The position numbers and the translations under genes were made by a program. Under the pieces are notes generated by a model. It saw nothing but the letters and a program-made list of their open reading frames with translations. It searched no databases and was not told the DNA's origin. From Macrolepiota albuminosa (taxonomy: Eukaryota; Basidiomycota; Agaricomycetes; Agaricales; Agaricaceae), in the NCBI GenBank assembly GCA_027475525.1, contig JAMWFC010000132.1, forward strand, positions 1,259,629 to 1,323,628: a stretch of DNA of 64,000 nucleotides, written 5' to 3'. Shown piece after piece: positions 9,880 through 19,751 of this stretch. The stretch's first letter is position 1. The number at the start of each line of letters is the position of its first letter.

Positions 9880-10210
9880 GTTTGTCTGGAGGCCTTGCGC
9901 CTCGAATCTCGGGAGCAATTATTCTCCCATAGAGACCGTGTGTCCCCCTCTACTGAGGCTTCCGCCTCTCGAATGCTGTCTTTCAAGTCTTCCAACTTGA
10001 CTCGTGAGGACGTAGGTGGACATACGTCCACTGAGTCCTCCCGTCGTCTCGCCTTGCGATGGCGTTTGTCTGGAGGCCTTGCGCCTCGAATCTCGGGAGC
10101 AATTATTCGCTCGTTGCTCCTCTTGGAGGCTTGATACTCCTCCTCGCTCATCATTACCACGTTGTGGTCTGCGCTTAGTCCAGGCCTAGCCTGCACTTCC
10201 TCCTCCCCAT

Positions 10211-10364
10211 CCTCCACGGTCGGCACTCTGCGCCGGCCAAGTCATGGAGAGTCCTTGCGTTTCTCCGTAGTGCGATGACGTCGCAGACCTCCACGGTCGG
10301 CACTCTGCGCCGGCCAAGTCATGGAGAGTCCTTGCGTTTCTCCGTAGTGCGATGACGTCGCAGA
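10211..10364. repeat. 77-bp exact tandem duplication (probable assembly error)
   Basis: Positions 10211-10287 and 10288-10364 are identical, spanning the gag-protease stop codon of element 1. Here collapsing one copy keeps the frame. Confidence 0.9.
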
Positions 10365-13300
10365 CAATTATCAATGTCGTCTGCTGTAGCTCGCTCGGCT
10401 GGGATCACTTTCCCATTCACTAGCACCTGAGAATGGTCAAAGTCTAATATGACTTTGTTACGCCGCATGAATGGCGTTCCCAGTATCATGTCGTAGCGAT
10501 CGAAGTTCGCTACATCCATGTATTCACGGCTACGTGAGCCCGGCGTTTGGACATTCACATTTGTCCCGTATTGCACCATGGCTCGGCTCCCTACGGTGCC
10601 CAGCTGTAACGCCAATGGCGTATCCAACTCCTGCACGGATATTCCGTACACATGGGCGAACTGGGGTGTTATGCCCGATGTGGTACTCCCAGAGTCCCAT
10701 AGGGTCCATGCCTTGTGGCCGTCTACGTCCACATACGAGACCAGGCACTCCTTGTCTGCTCGCTTCAATGTAGGGCGCTGCAAAGTGCCCTCTGCACGAC
10801 GAAGGGTCACCTTCTTCATCCGAACTACGTTATTCCGTTCGGGATCATTTGTGGACGGCCAATCCGTCATCGCCGCTAGGCACTCAGAGTCGCTGTCGCG
10901 ACTGTAATACTCATTGTCGTAGACGTCGTCATATACGTCGACTGTGACGTACTCCTCCCCCTCCACGACCACACTCTCGGGCTCGGCGCCCGATGCCTCC
11001 TCTGGGGGCTCCTGGTCGTTTGTGGGGTTCTCTGCCTCAGAATCGGCAGATACGTCTCCGTCACTCCCACTTGCGGCTGCAGTATATGCAGCTCGAAGGT
11101 GGGCGCGGGGTGCATACCCCTTCCTCGGGGGTCCTGGCTTCGCAGGGCAGTTGGTAGCGTAGTGGCCTGGTTGGCCACACGCGAAACAAGTCCCCGTCTG
11201 ACCTGGTGGGTTGGCCGGTTTGAAGTCCGGCCTTGATTTAGGACGTTCTCCGTCCGGCGCCCGCTCTGGGCGTGGGCGGCTCCGCCCTCGGTTCGCAACA
11301 GGGGTCTTGCGTACAACAAACCGCGTGTTGCGGTCACGATCCAAATCGGTCTTCTTGGCCAGGAAGGTCCCCACATGCTGACCCCGTGAGGGCGTCCCAC
11401 CAGGCGGTAGTCGCCTGGGTCCCCCTTTGTGTCCACTCCGGTGTTCGTAGTGGTTAGCAGTCTTCAGAGACTGCTCATACCGGATGGCGTATGCCACAAA
11501 TTCTTCCACATCGTTGACCTCTGGGGACAATCCGTCCTCACGTATCAAATAGCGGCGCATATCCGCTGGAATGCCATCCAAGAACGTTTCGAGCATTGTA
11601 TACCCGTCCGGATATACTGCCATGTTCTGGGCATGGTCATTAAGGGTATCATAGAACCCTTGTACTCCCAACTTCTCGGTGTACTTGGCGGACTGGAAGT
11701 CCCGCCTTGCATCCTGGAGCGTTGAGGGGTGTACGAATCGATCGTACAGTCCTGTAAGGACTCCTTTAAACGTCCAGTCATATTGGACACGGTTGACGTG
11801 CAGTACTGCCCGTCGAAACCATCCCATGGCCTCTCCGGCCAAGAACTCAGGCAGAACAAAAATTCGTTCTCGGTCCATACGGTCACCTCCGTATAAGCAC
11901 ATGGCAAGATGGGTGCATACATCCATCGCCCAATCTTCCAGGTCGCTGAACTTGGACACGCCTGTATAGGCGCGAATGTGCCTACTGTCTGCTTTACGCA
12001 GCTTCACTCCGTCTGGTAACCGTAAGGTTACGCCCAGGGCATCATCGACTACTCGATGCAGGCGATCGTGCATGGCTTCACGATGCATTCGGATGGCTTC
12101 CCGCTGACCCGGGGATCTAGTCGCCAAATCAGCGGCTTGGGGAAGTGACTTTCCCCGTCCACCTTGCGGGGGACGTCCCGAGCCTCCTCGACTGTGGGCA
12201 TAATTGCCCTCGTCTCGAGGAATCGACCTAGGGCCGTCATCCCGGCCGTTACCAGGGACATCACGTCTCGTGGCGCCATCTCGATCGAGGAAGTCTCCTC
12301 GATCATGATCGTTGCGCCGCCCTGGACCTGGAGAAGCTTGATTCTCCTGACCCTGCGTGACGAATTGACGACGCATCTCGTCAATGGGCTTAGTGCCCTC
12401 GAATACGATGCCCTGATCGTCTATAAGGGACTGTCCCTTAGTCCTGAGGTCGCCATTGCGCATACGTTGGTACGCGACTCTGTCGCTCAACGTTTCGGCC
12501 ATGGGCACGCGCGGCATCACGGATGCCTCGCTTTCCACTTTGAGCACAGTGCTATCGTGCCCATCCGGACCTGACATATCTGTCCTACGGTCATGGTTAC
12601 GCATGTGCGGGGGCTCCTCACGCCACCCTTGTCCTGCTGGAGTATAAAAAGTACTCACCGGTCTTACTTCGGGCACTTCTTGCGCCCGTGCTAGTGCCTC
12701 CACTAGCTCGATTCCGACGTCTTGATTGCGTCGTGCCGAGCATTCCTCGGACGTGTGGCTCCAGGGGGTCGAGACCCCCGATTGCCGTGTGGCCTTACGC
12801 TGCACATACATTTGCAGCTCCATAGTGAGCACTCTCACCATTAAATCAGTATATTTCGTACTGAATACATTGGGCACTTCATGCCCTTGTCGCCTAAGTG
12901 CTACTATATGGGCTGACGCGTAGCGCTCGAGTCGCGCTTGGGTGGTGTATTTCATCACCTCTGGGTGCAAGTCCCAGAACACCCGCAAGCGCACGGTGTA
13001 CGCGGTTTTCAGCCGCTGTTCCTCTGCTCCGGCGTCGTCGTCACTTGACGACTCCATCACCTCCTCTGGAAGCTCTACAACCTCCGGAGCTTCCTCCACT
13101 GCTGGTGTGCGCGGAAATCGATCTTCCGCGCTGTATCCTTCAGGCCTTGCAGCCTCCTCCGGTACCTCTTCTAAGCGGGCTTCCGCTACTTTAGCAGGCA
13201 TTGGCCCCGCTGTGGACCGCCTGGTCCCACTGCTCCGGCTCGTAGGGAGGGCTCTCCCAGTCCGTACTGACGACTCGGCGTCTCCTGGGGTGCCATAGGC

Positions 13301-13408
13301 GCCGGTTGACTGTCGGCCGTCCTGTGGGGGTCCTTTGGAAGCCAGTCGGCTAGACCGTCGCGGTCCTCCTGGCAGCTGCGTAACTGGGGGCGTTAATCCC
13401 CCGGGCAT
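10319..13408 (-). CDS. Element 1 Gag with protease
   Basis: A single 1,029-codon ORF. Residues 1-450 are low-complexity and charged. Residues about 480-680 form the retrotransposon Gag fold (LEDWAMDVCTHLAMCLYG, GWFRRAVLHVNR, KLGVQGFYDTLNDHAQNM). A CCHC zinc knuckle, CFACGQPGHYATNC, lies near residue 737. At about 903 LWDSGSTTSGI is the aspartic-protease active site, followed by DRYDMILGTPFMRRNKVILDF. The ORF ends ...EKRKDSP with TGA. The same frame continues as LGRRRVPTVEDGEEEVQ toward Pol, so the stop is either a CGA-to-TGA mutation or a readthrough site. Gag assembles the particle and protease processes the polyprotein. Confidence 0.93.
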   Translation of the reverse strand: MPGGLTPPVTQLPGGPRRSSRLASKGPPQDGRQSTGAYGTPGDAESSVRTGRALPTSRSSGTRRSTAGPMPAKVAEARLEEVPEEAARPEGYSAEDRFPRTPAVEEAPEVVELPEEVMESSSDDDAGAEEQRLKTAYTVRLRVFWDLHPEVMKYTTQARLERYASAHIVALRRQGHEVPNVFSTKYTDLMVRVLTMELQMYVQRKATRQSGVSTPWSHTSEECSARRNQDVGIELVEALARAQEVPEVRPVSTFYTPAGQGWREEPPHMRNHDRRTDMSGPDGHDSTVLKVESEASVMPRVPMAETLSDRVAYQRMRNGDLRTKGQSLIDDQGIVFEGTKPIDEMRRQFVTQGQENQASPGPGRRNDHDRGDFLDRDGATRRDVPGNGRDDGPRSIPRDEGNYAHSRGGSGRPPQGGRGKSLPQAADLATRSPGQREAIRMHREAMHDRLHRVVDDALGVTLRLPDGVKLRKADSRHIRAYTGVSKFSDLEDWAMDVCTHLAMCLYGGDRMDRERIFVLPEFLAGEAMGWFRRAVLHVNRVQYDWTFKGVLTGLYDRFVHPSTLQDARRDFQSAKYTEKLGVQGFYDTLNDHAQNMAVYPDGYTMLETFLDGIPADMRRYLIREDGLSPEVNDVEEFVAYAIRYEQSLKTANHYEHRSGHKGGPRRLPPGGTPSRGQHVGTFLAKKTDLDRDRNTRFVVRKTPVANRGRSRPRPERAPDGERPKSRPDFKPANPPGQTGTCFACGQPGHYATNCPAKPGPPRKGYAPRAHLRAAYTAAASGSDGDVSADSEAENPTNDQEPPEEASGAEPESVVVEGEEYVTVDVYDDVYDNEYYSRDSDSECLAAMTDWPSTNDPERNNVVRMKKVTLRRAEGTLQRPTLKRADKECLVSYVDVDGHKAWTLWDSGSTTSGITPQFAHVYGISVQELDTPLALQLGTVGSRAMVQYGTNVNVQTPGSRSREYMDVANFDRYDMILGTPFMRRNKVILDFDHSQVLVNGKVIPAERATADDIDNCLRRHRTTEKRKDSP

Positions 13409-13761
13409 CTTGTTCTGGAGGCGTTGCGGGCTGTCCTGTTGTGAGCTTTCAGCTCTCCGGGCCTCGCTCTCATTCCCGGCTAGGTCGGTACTCTGACCTC
13501 AGTCTCGAGCCTTGGGTCTTACCTGACCCGCATTGGACGCTGACGCGTCCTGGATGTCTGCTGGGTCTCCCCGTAGATCGTGGGCATTTCGCCCGCCGTC
13601 AGTGGGCGCTGCAAGTATGGGATTACTCATCGATCCCCTGTTTGAAATTTGCACGGTGTGGCTGTGCAAGAAGCTCGAGAAGCTGATAGAGTTCTGTCAA
13701 CGAACTCAACGACTGACGTCGGATGCTAGGCAATAGATCCTAGCTGGCGGATTCAAAAAAA

Positions 13762-14072
13762 TGTAACGAAGTTACGTATTTGAGAGAGCTTAGTGTGCAC
13801 ACAACACTGAATCAGACCAGACCGGTCTATTGACAATGTAGTTTACAACAAAAATAAGCTGCTTTGTAAGCAGCTGAATAACTAATTATATACGAATGTA
13901 AATAAATATTATATTATAATAAATATAATATAATATGTACTAATATACAGTAAGTAAAGCTATGTGGCCAACGCCACATAGCGGACTACGCTACATTAAA
14001 TATAATATAATATGTACTAATATACAGTAAGTAAAGCTATGTGGCCAACGCCACATAGCGGACTACGCTACA
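13762..14072 (-). repeat. Element 1 5' LTR (right copy, with a duplicated 77-bp tail)
   Basis: 13762-13995 is the 234-bp LTR. It is followed directly by a repeat of its last 77 bp (13920-13996 equals 13997-14073). Collapsing the duplication restores an LTR of the same length as the left copy, with TGCGT directly outside. No TGG-type tRNA primer-binding site lies inside the LTR; the minus strand there reads TTTTTTTGAATCCGCC. Confidence 0.93.
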
Positions 14073-14314
14073 TGCGTGGGGCGTGATGCGTGATGGTCGG
14101 ATGCGAGTCGCGTGATCCGATCGTTGGTGGCGGTTGATCCCGGGGTCCGTGATGCAGGGGTCCCGGAGGGCTGGCTGATGGCGGTCGCTGATGCGTGTGA
14201 TGGCGGCGTCGGTAGCTGTGGGGGCGGGGTGTGCTGTGGGATTGACGAGAAGGGATTCCCGGGCGGGGCTCCGGGGGTGTCCCGGGGAGGTTCCGGGGGG
14301 GAGGGGTCATGACA

Positions 14315-15727
14315 GTTCTCCAACGTATAAAGTATAGCGGTGGGACTTTTAGCGGTCACAAACTCCTCCTTTGTGCATCAAGGTTCAAAATACTCGGTCA
14401 CATCTGCACTCCCGACGGTCGCGTTTCCGACGAGTCTCGCTTAGCACTCCTGGAGCGATGGGGTCCTTGCCATGACTTATCTGAAGTTCGTGCCTTTCTT
14501 GGTACTGTTGGCATTCTCAGGATATTCGTCAAGAATTTTGCTCATCGCGCACATGCCCTTAACCGACTCACCCGCACCAATGAGCCCTTCGAATTTGGGC
14601 CAGACCAGGTCACTGCCTAACGAGACTTAGTAAAAGCCCTACACGACGCCAAGCCCCTAGTTCCAATCAACTATAGCTCTGCTGACCCAGTTATCTTGGC
14701 GGTGGATACCTCGTACATTGCCGTTGGCTACTTCTTGTGCCAGTGCCTTAGCGACAATCGGAAACAGCGACGCTACAACCGCTTTGGGTCTATCACGCTA
14801 AACGACCAGGAATCTCGCTACAGTCAGCCTAAGCTAGAGCTCTATGGACTCTTCAAAGCCTTCCGGTCGCTAAAGATGTATTTGATTGGCGTGCGGAACC
14901 TGATTGTTGAAGTTGACGCTAGGTACATCAAAGGCATGCTGCAGAATCCCGATATCCAGCCATCTGCTAGTATGAACCGGTGGGTAGTCGCTATCCTCAT
15001 GTTTCACTTTGAGTTGGTACACATCAAGAGCTCTTTCCACGGACCGGATGGACTTTCTAGGCGACCACGGCAACCTGGCGACCCGGCAGTGGATCCACAG
15101 GCTGATAGCGATTTTGAGGACTGGATCGACCGATTACATGGTTTCGTGCACCTTATACAACAGCCAATCCCCCTCCTACGATGGCAACAGCCTACTAGTA
15201 TCCTTCTACATCCCATTGTCCCTTACCACTCCGAGACCTTTAGCGCACCCCTCACATTCTACACGGCAAGCATTTTCAGTCAAAACTTGCCTCCAGTAAA
15301 AGTCGTACAAGAGCCCCATCCGCTAAGAGAAGACAGTAGAAACTTGACCTACGATGCCATTCCCTGATCTGCCAAGGCAAAGGCGGAAGACAGTCGCTTG
15401 TTAATAGTGGAACAATGGATACAAGACCTCAAGCGACCCGCAGGCCTTACCGACGAGCAATACGCAACCTTTATCCGATATGCCACCCACTTCTTCTTTA
15501 CCAACAACCGCCTTTGGTGATGTAATCAAGATGGCGCTCACAAGCTGATCATCAAGCCAGAAAGTCGCTTACGAGTCCTGCGCACCATGCATGACGAACT
15601 AGGACATCAAGGTCTGTATGCTACCTGAGCCTCCCTTTTAGAATGATTCTGGTGGCCACACGCTAGTGCCGACATCGCCTGGTACATTAGGACTTGCCAC
15701 CTCTGCCAAATTCAACAAACATGCCAA
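14315..15727 (+). pseudogene. Outer Ty3/gypsy-like element: RT end, RNase H, integrase zinc domain
   Basis: Continues the RT of 380-1182 (SRFKILGHICTPDGRV, VRAFLGTVGILRIFVKNFA). RNase H follows: ILAVDTSYIAVGYFL (D), YSQPKLELYGLFKAF (E), LIVEVDARYIKGML (D), then LVHIKSSFHGPDGLSRRP. The integrase zinc domain shows MHDELGHQGL and CHLCQ. The frame is uninterrupted except for stops at 14618 (TAA) and 15365, 15518, 15626 and 15644 (TGA). CAA or CGA would fit at each of these, consistent with C-to-T decay. The element therefore cannot encode a full Pol. Confidence 0.85.
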
Positions 15728-16759
15728 GTGCTTATCCCACCAACCGTTGCAACGCCAGCTCCCCTCTTCAGCAAAATCTACATCGATACCATGCACATGC
15801 CCAAATCTGGTTGCTACAAGTACATCATTCAAGGTCGTTGCTCGCTAATCCACTGGCCTGAATTTCGAATGCTTCAAAGAGAAAATACCGAGGCGGTCGC
15901 CAAGTGGCTATTTGAGGACGTCATTTGCCGTTGGGGAGCGCTAAGAGAAATCGTCACGGATAACGGTGTGCCAATTATCAAAGCGCTAACATATCTCGCC
16001 AAGAAATACAACATTCACCACATTCGAGTATCTGGCTACAACAAGCGCGCCAATGGCCTGGTAGAGAGACCCCACTTTGACGTTCGGCAAGCGCTCTTCA
16101 AGGCAGTCGATGGTGACGAGTCTCGTTGGAGCGAAGCGACCTATTCAGTATTTTGGTCGGAAAGAGTTACCATTCGTAAGCGCATGGGTTGTTCTCCCTA
16201 TTACGCAGCTACTGGCACCCATCCGTTACTCCCTGCCGACATTATAGAAGCGACCTACCTTCAACCAGCACCCAACAGTATCTTGGCGACTACCGATCTG
16301 ATCGCCAGACGAGCCATTGATCTCCAGCGAAGGAAAGAAGATTTAGAGCGACTTCATGAGGTAGTCTTTAGCGCCCGTCGCCAAGCAGCCCTACGATTTG
16401 AAACCGAGCATAGCGCTACCATCAAAGATTACAACTTCCCGAGAGGAGCGCTAGTACTTATGCGCAACTCCAAAATTGAAACCTCATACAACAAGAAAAT
16501 GTGCCCGCACTATCTAGGACCCTTGGTAGTTATCTCTCGTAACCGTGGAGGCGCTTACGTGCTCTGTGAATTAGATGGTTCAGTACTACATCGACCTGTT
16601 GCCACTTTTCACCTATTGCTGTATCTCGCCAGGGAACAAATCGACTTGCCGCTTGAAGCGCTAGATATTGACACCGCCAAGCTGAAAGAACTTGAAGAAA
16701 CCAAATTATTGGACGATGATGACTTGCCGACTCTAGTTGAAGAAGAAGAAAATGATTAG
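15728..16759 (+). pseudogene. Outer Ty3/gypsy-like element: integrase core
   Basis: An open 343-codon segment in the same frame as the preceding pol. YIDTMHMPKSG holds the first Asp, REIVTDNGVPII the second and NGLVERPHFDVRQAL the Glu of the D,D-35-E triad. A C-terminal GPY-like segment follows (KMCPHYLGPLVVISRNRGGAYVLCEL). It ends in an acidic tail (LDDDDLPTLVEEEEND). No chromodomain is evident. It lies in the decayed outer element, so it is probably not expressed as a functional polyprotein, though this piece itself is intact. Confidence 0.85.
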
Positions 16760-17190
16760 AAAAGAATATATTGATGAGCTCCCTTTTTCTATTACTTGTC
16801 TTACTTATCTTTCTTGCCGATACTTACTGTAATATATCCAACAGACACTTCTCTACATAGTCAAGTCGCAGCACTAGCGTGTTGCCAACGCTTAGCGCAT
16901 TGCGCAACTCTCGCCAAGGGTTTTGCGCTATGATGATCTACTGAGTGTTTCCCTGTTCCTCAAAAATTTGTCTAAGTCCCTCACCTACAACTCCTTTTGC
17001 TAAAAACCTACCTTAGAATACTTGCCGCTTGCGTTCTCTTTGCTTTACTTTCTTCACTCTCTGCTGTTGCGCTAACTCAGATTACTAGACTTATCCGCCC
17101 ACTCAGCAAGAAGGCGGCAAAAACAGTTATATATCACAACAGCAACAGAAATATATGTATATACAGTGGCCTCTCTACACTAAGGTCTGC
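16760..17190. other. Non-coding spacer between integrase and the antisense gene
   Basis: No gene seen. The stretch contains several AGCGCT/TTAGCG words like the flanking element DNA, which suggests it is internal sequence of the outer retroelement. Confidence 0.5.
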
Positions 17191-19581
17191 TCAGTCACTC
17201 TCATCGTCCATCAGCAAGGAGTTGTCGGAAACTGGCAAAGAGGAGTCGCGAAGTTGCAGAAGATCGCCCAGCAAGATGTTGTTGGCGGTCTGCCAATCCA
17301 TGGTGGCTTGGCAATCTGCCTGGTAGTCGCGAAGAACGCTAAGACTACAACCAAGGTTGGAGTAGCGCAATCTTAGCACCATTAGCTGCCCTCGGACTCG
17401 CTCCTGTTCTCGCCCTATTGCTGCCTCCATCATTGCCGCCCTCCTCGAAAACCTCTCCAGCATCTCCCGTGGGTTAAGTGCCACCACCGGGTACATGAGG
17501 TCTTGTCCCAGCCAGTTAAAAGCGTCGCCAGTGACTGTTAGCTGCAGCTGAAGAGTCCACAAGGGATTGACTCTGGCGACCACGGGGCGCCTAGGCTCCA
17601 GTCCGGCAATGTCCTCAGGGTCTGATACCTCCCAAGAGGCAACGCTACTGTAGGGAGGCAGCCAGCGCCACTCAGGCTCCTCCCTGGCAACTCCTGCCGC
17701 TCCCTCCCCTTTGCCAGCCACCACCTCGTCGCCTTCCCGTTGAGTAGCCAAGGTCTCTTCTTCACCCTTGGTGTCCTCATCCCCTCCCGTTGCCGCCCCC
17801 TCTGCCTTCTCCTCCTCCCCCATCTCAACATCTGCGGGAGCGTCTTCCCGCTCCTCTTGAGGCGCCTCCCGCTCTTCCTCCTCCTGCTCTCCGCCAAGAG
17901 ACCTTGCCGCCAAGTAAATGGGCGACAAGAGACCGCTGGGGCCAGCCTCTGTGTCATGAGGCGGAAGGCGACTAGCCGCCAATGCCTTCTCCAGGTCCTC
18001 CATCTCAGTGTTCTTTGGAGCTGGCGAGGGGGAAGGCGACGACGAGACCACCCGAGGTCGCTTGGCTTTGCCCTTCCCTTTGCTTGGGGAAGGGGCTTGT
18101 CGTTTTTCTAGGACCGAAGTCCCTTGGCGCTCTCCAGCACCTCGATTGCCGACTGTTTCTGACCCATCTCCTTGGCACGTCGGCAACGCCAAGGAGGCAC
18201 GTCCAATGGCTGCCATTCCTCTGGTGGCAACCTTCCTCTTCTGGCCTTCCATGAACTCCCTGGCCCTCCTCACCAAAACAGCACGCGAAAATGTTTTCTT
18301 GACAAGTGCGTCTGGCGCGCCGCCACGCTCGCGACTCTTGGCCCCGTCGATAGTACAGGCGCGCTTGAGAGCGCCACAACGATAGCACGGCTGGGCCCCA
18401 GTCGGGAACCAACAGCCTTCTGGGTCGTTGTCGGCCCAGCACTTGTCACACTAGCGCTACAAGTCAGCAAGAGATTTAAGGAGACAGACAAGTCACTTAC
18501 CGCTCTCCATGCCTCCTTAAACGCCTGCCGAGTCGCCAGGGAAACAGTCTTTTTCCCCTTCATCTCCTCCATTACGATCCCGGCCTCCTGCCCCTCGTCA
18601 AGGACGGCCTCCTCCCGACGCAGCAAAAGCAAACCTTTCAGCTCCTTGTCGTCAAAAGAACTTTGTGTTGGCGCCTACAGAAACTTAGTAATTCTAGTCC
18701 AAAAAGAAGAGTACCACTCACCACGTATTAAGGAGCCGCCTTGCGACTCTGCAGATGTCGTTAGCGACCGTCGGCAACGGCAAGCGAAATTCAGCACTTA
18801 CCTTATGCTTGGAAGCACCTACCGGCTTCCTCGGCAAGCCCGACTTGCTAGCCGGCAACACTGGGCTCAAGGTGCTGCCAGCGCGACCTACCTTGCCAGA
18901 TTCTTCAGTCTCCTGCCTCTCGGCAGCAGGCGCCTTCCCTGCAGCAACTCCCTCCATCTCCTCCGCCAACTCCCTGACCTGCTCCCACTCCTCCAAAGCC
19001 CTGGTAATCTCCCGGGCATCCTGGGACACTTCTTCTTGCCGTGCCGCCAGCTCCTCAGCTACCTGCATGCACGCTAAGGGCGCCAACACCTCCTGTTTGC
19101 TGTGTGGGGATAAATCAGACCAGAGCTAAGTTATGATGAAGTGGTTAGAAATACTCACTCTGCCGCAGGCACGCTTACCGTCATCGGCAATGCCCTGGAC
19201 AGAATGTCCTCCAACTCGTCCTCAATGGTCGGAACGAAAGGGGACGCCTGGAAATATAATCAGCTAGTAACACGGCAAGAACTGTAAGGTACTTACAAAA
19301 TGAGCAAAAGGCGCTAACCACTCCGTGCCACGATGATCCAAGTACTGCGACCAGCACCATTCTCAAACCTCTATCTCGCAATCCCAACCCACGCCAAGAA
19401 TGCGCACCTCCAGCCACCGCTCGTACAGCTTCATAATGGCAACCACCAAATTTACAGGCACGTCCGCGCCAACGCCATCGATCTGTTTGAGAAAATTGTT
19501 GGCCTTGATGATATAAGCGTGGGCCGCGTCTTGGGCCTCACGTGAGGGAACAGGAGGCGGAGTTGGAATACGGAAAGACAT
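17191..19581 (-). pseudogene. Antisense spliced gene inside the outer retroelement (coiled coil, Cys-rich zinc motif; unknown)
   Basis: A multi-exon minus-strand gene; modelled exons 19581-19297, 19247-19159, 19099-18802, 18674-18501 and 18450-17191 sum to 702 codons. Splice sites are GTAAGT/GTGAGT...AG. Exon 1 has one in-frame TGA (19363-19365) before EWCWSQYLDHRGTEW, so this copy is probably dead. Exon 3 is a coiled coil (VAEELAARQEEVSQDAREIT). The last exon opens with a cysteine cluster, CDKCW...GCWFP...PCYRC...C, likely zinc-binding, followed by basic, acidic and low-complexity stretches and a conserved-looking end (ADCQATMDWQTANNILLGDL). It lies between the outer integrase and the polypurine tract/3' LTR, opposite in direction, so its introns would survive in the element's genomic RNA. 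Function unknown; the join between exons 3 and 4 is the least certain. Confidence 0.6.
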
Positions 19582-19739
19582 ATTTTGTTTTATTGAGCAC
19601 CAGGTAGAGATGGGGAGAAGAAACGAAGTCGAGACTCATGCGCCAGGACTATAAACGAAATCTCAAGAACGCATGGACCACTTGTCACAAAAGCGGTAAC
19701 AGTAGCCTTATTTGGTGACTGAGGACAGTCAATTTTTCA

Positions 19740-19751
19740 GTTGGGGGGAGA
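19740..19751 (+). other. Outer element polypurine tract
   Basis: A purine-rich run (GTTGGGGGGAGA) sits directly before the LTR start TGATAGGACCC. Its orientation agrees with the plus-strand pol at 380-16759. Confidence 0.6.

Larger units (their letters stand above)
9404..10110. repeat. Three-copy array, 261-bp spacing (184-bp unit plus a 77-bp duplication)
   Basis: CCCATAGAGACCG starts at 9404, 9665 and 9926, exactly 261 bp apart. The two complete units each contain one 77-bp duplication, leaving a 184-bp core. On the minus strand the unit encodes KLEDLKDSIREAEASVEGDT...SLWE. Only the leftmost unit continues into plausible Pol sequence (RPAPLPEYDWAYDPR) and only the rightmost has the upstream context (NERIIAPEIRG). 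Because 184 is not a multiple of three the extra copies are read in shifted frames. A natural tandem repeat is possible, but extra traversals of an assembly-graph loop explain it better. Confidence 0.75.
1735..14072 (-). mobile_element. Element 1: young chromodomain Ty3/gypsy retrotransposon
   Basis: A complete minus-strand element: 234-bp LTRs with TG...CA ends that look identical by eye, and 5-bp target duplications TGCGT (1730-1734 and 14073-14077). Read right to left it has gag with a CCHC knuckle, aspartic protease, reverse transcriptase, RNase H, integrase with chromodomain, then an extra large ORF before the 3' LTR. This is the chromovirus order plus an added gene. Identical LTRs indicate recent insertion. 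Most frame breaks coincide with 77-bp duplications that look like assembly errors. It sits inside the solo LTR at 1183-14314. Confidence 0.93.
1183..14314. mobile_element. 789-bp LTR-like insertion (solo LTR) split by element 1
   Basis: The insertion starts TGTCA and ends TGACA, and is flanked by identical GTTCT 5-mers (1178-1182 and 14315-14319). Removing it restores the outer pol reading frame exactly. Excluding element 1 and one TGCGT target copy, it consists of 1183-1734 (552 bp) plus 14078-14314 (237 bp). It is GC-rich with many CCGGGG runs and has no convincing ORF. The TG...CA ends with a short inverted repeat and a 5-bp target duplication fit a solo LTR of an unrelated LTR retrotransposon. 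Family and orientation cannot be told. Confidence 0.75.

Noticed and set aside
9404..10110. Direct repeats as a CRISPR array
   Set aside because: Units are 184 bp with no unique spacers and lie in a eukaryotic retrotransposon; the pattern is explained by tandem duplication.
17740..19129. Plus-strand ORFs opposite the antisense gene (for example 18172-19077)
   Set aside because: Ser/Leu/Pro-rich shadow translations; the minus strand has the Cys cluster, coiled coil and consistent splice sites.
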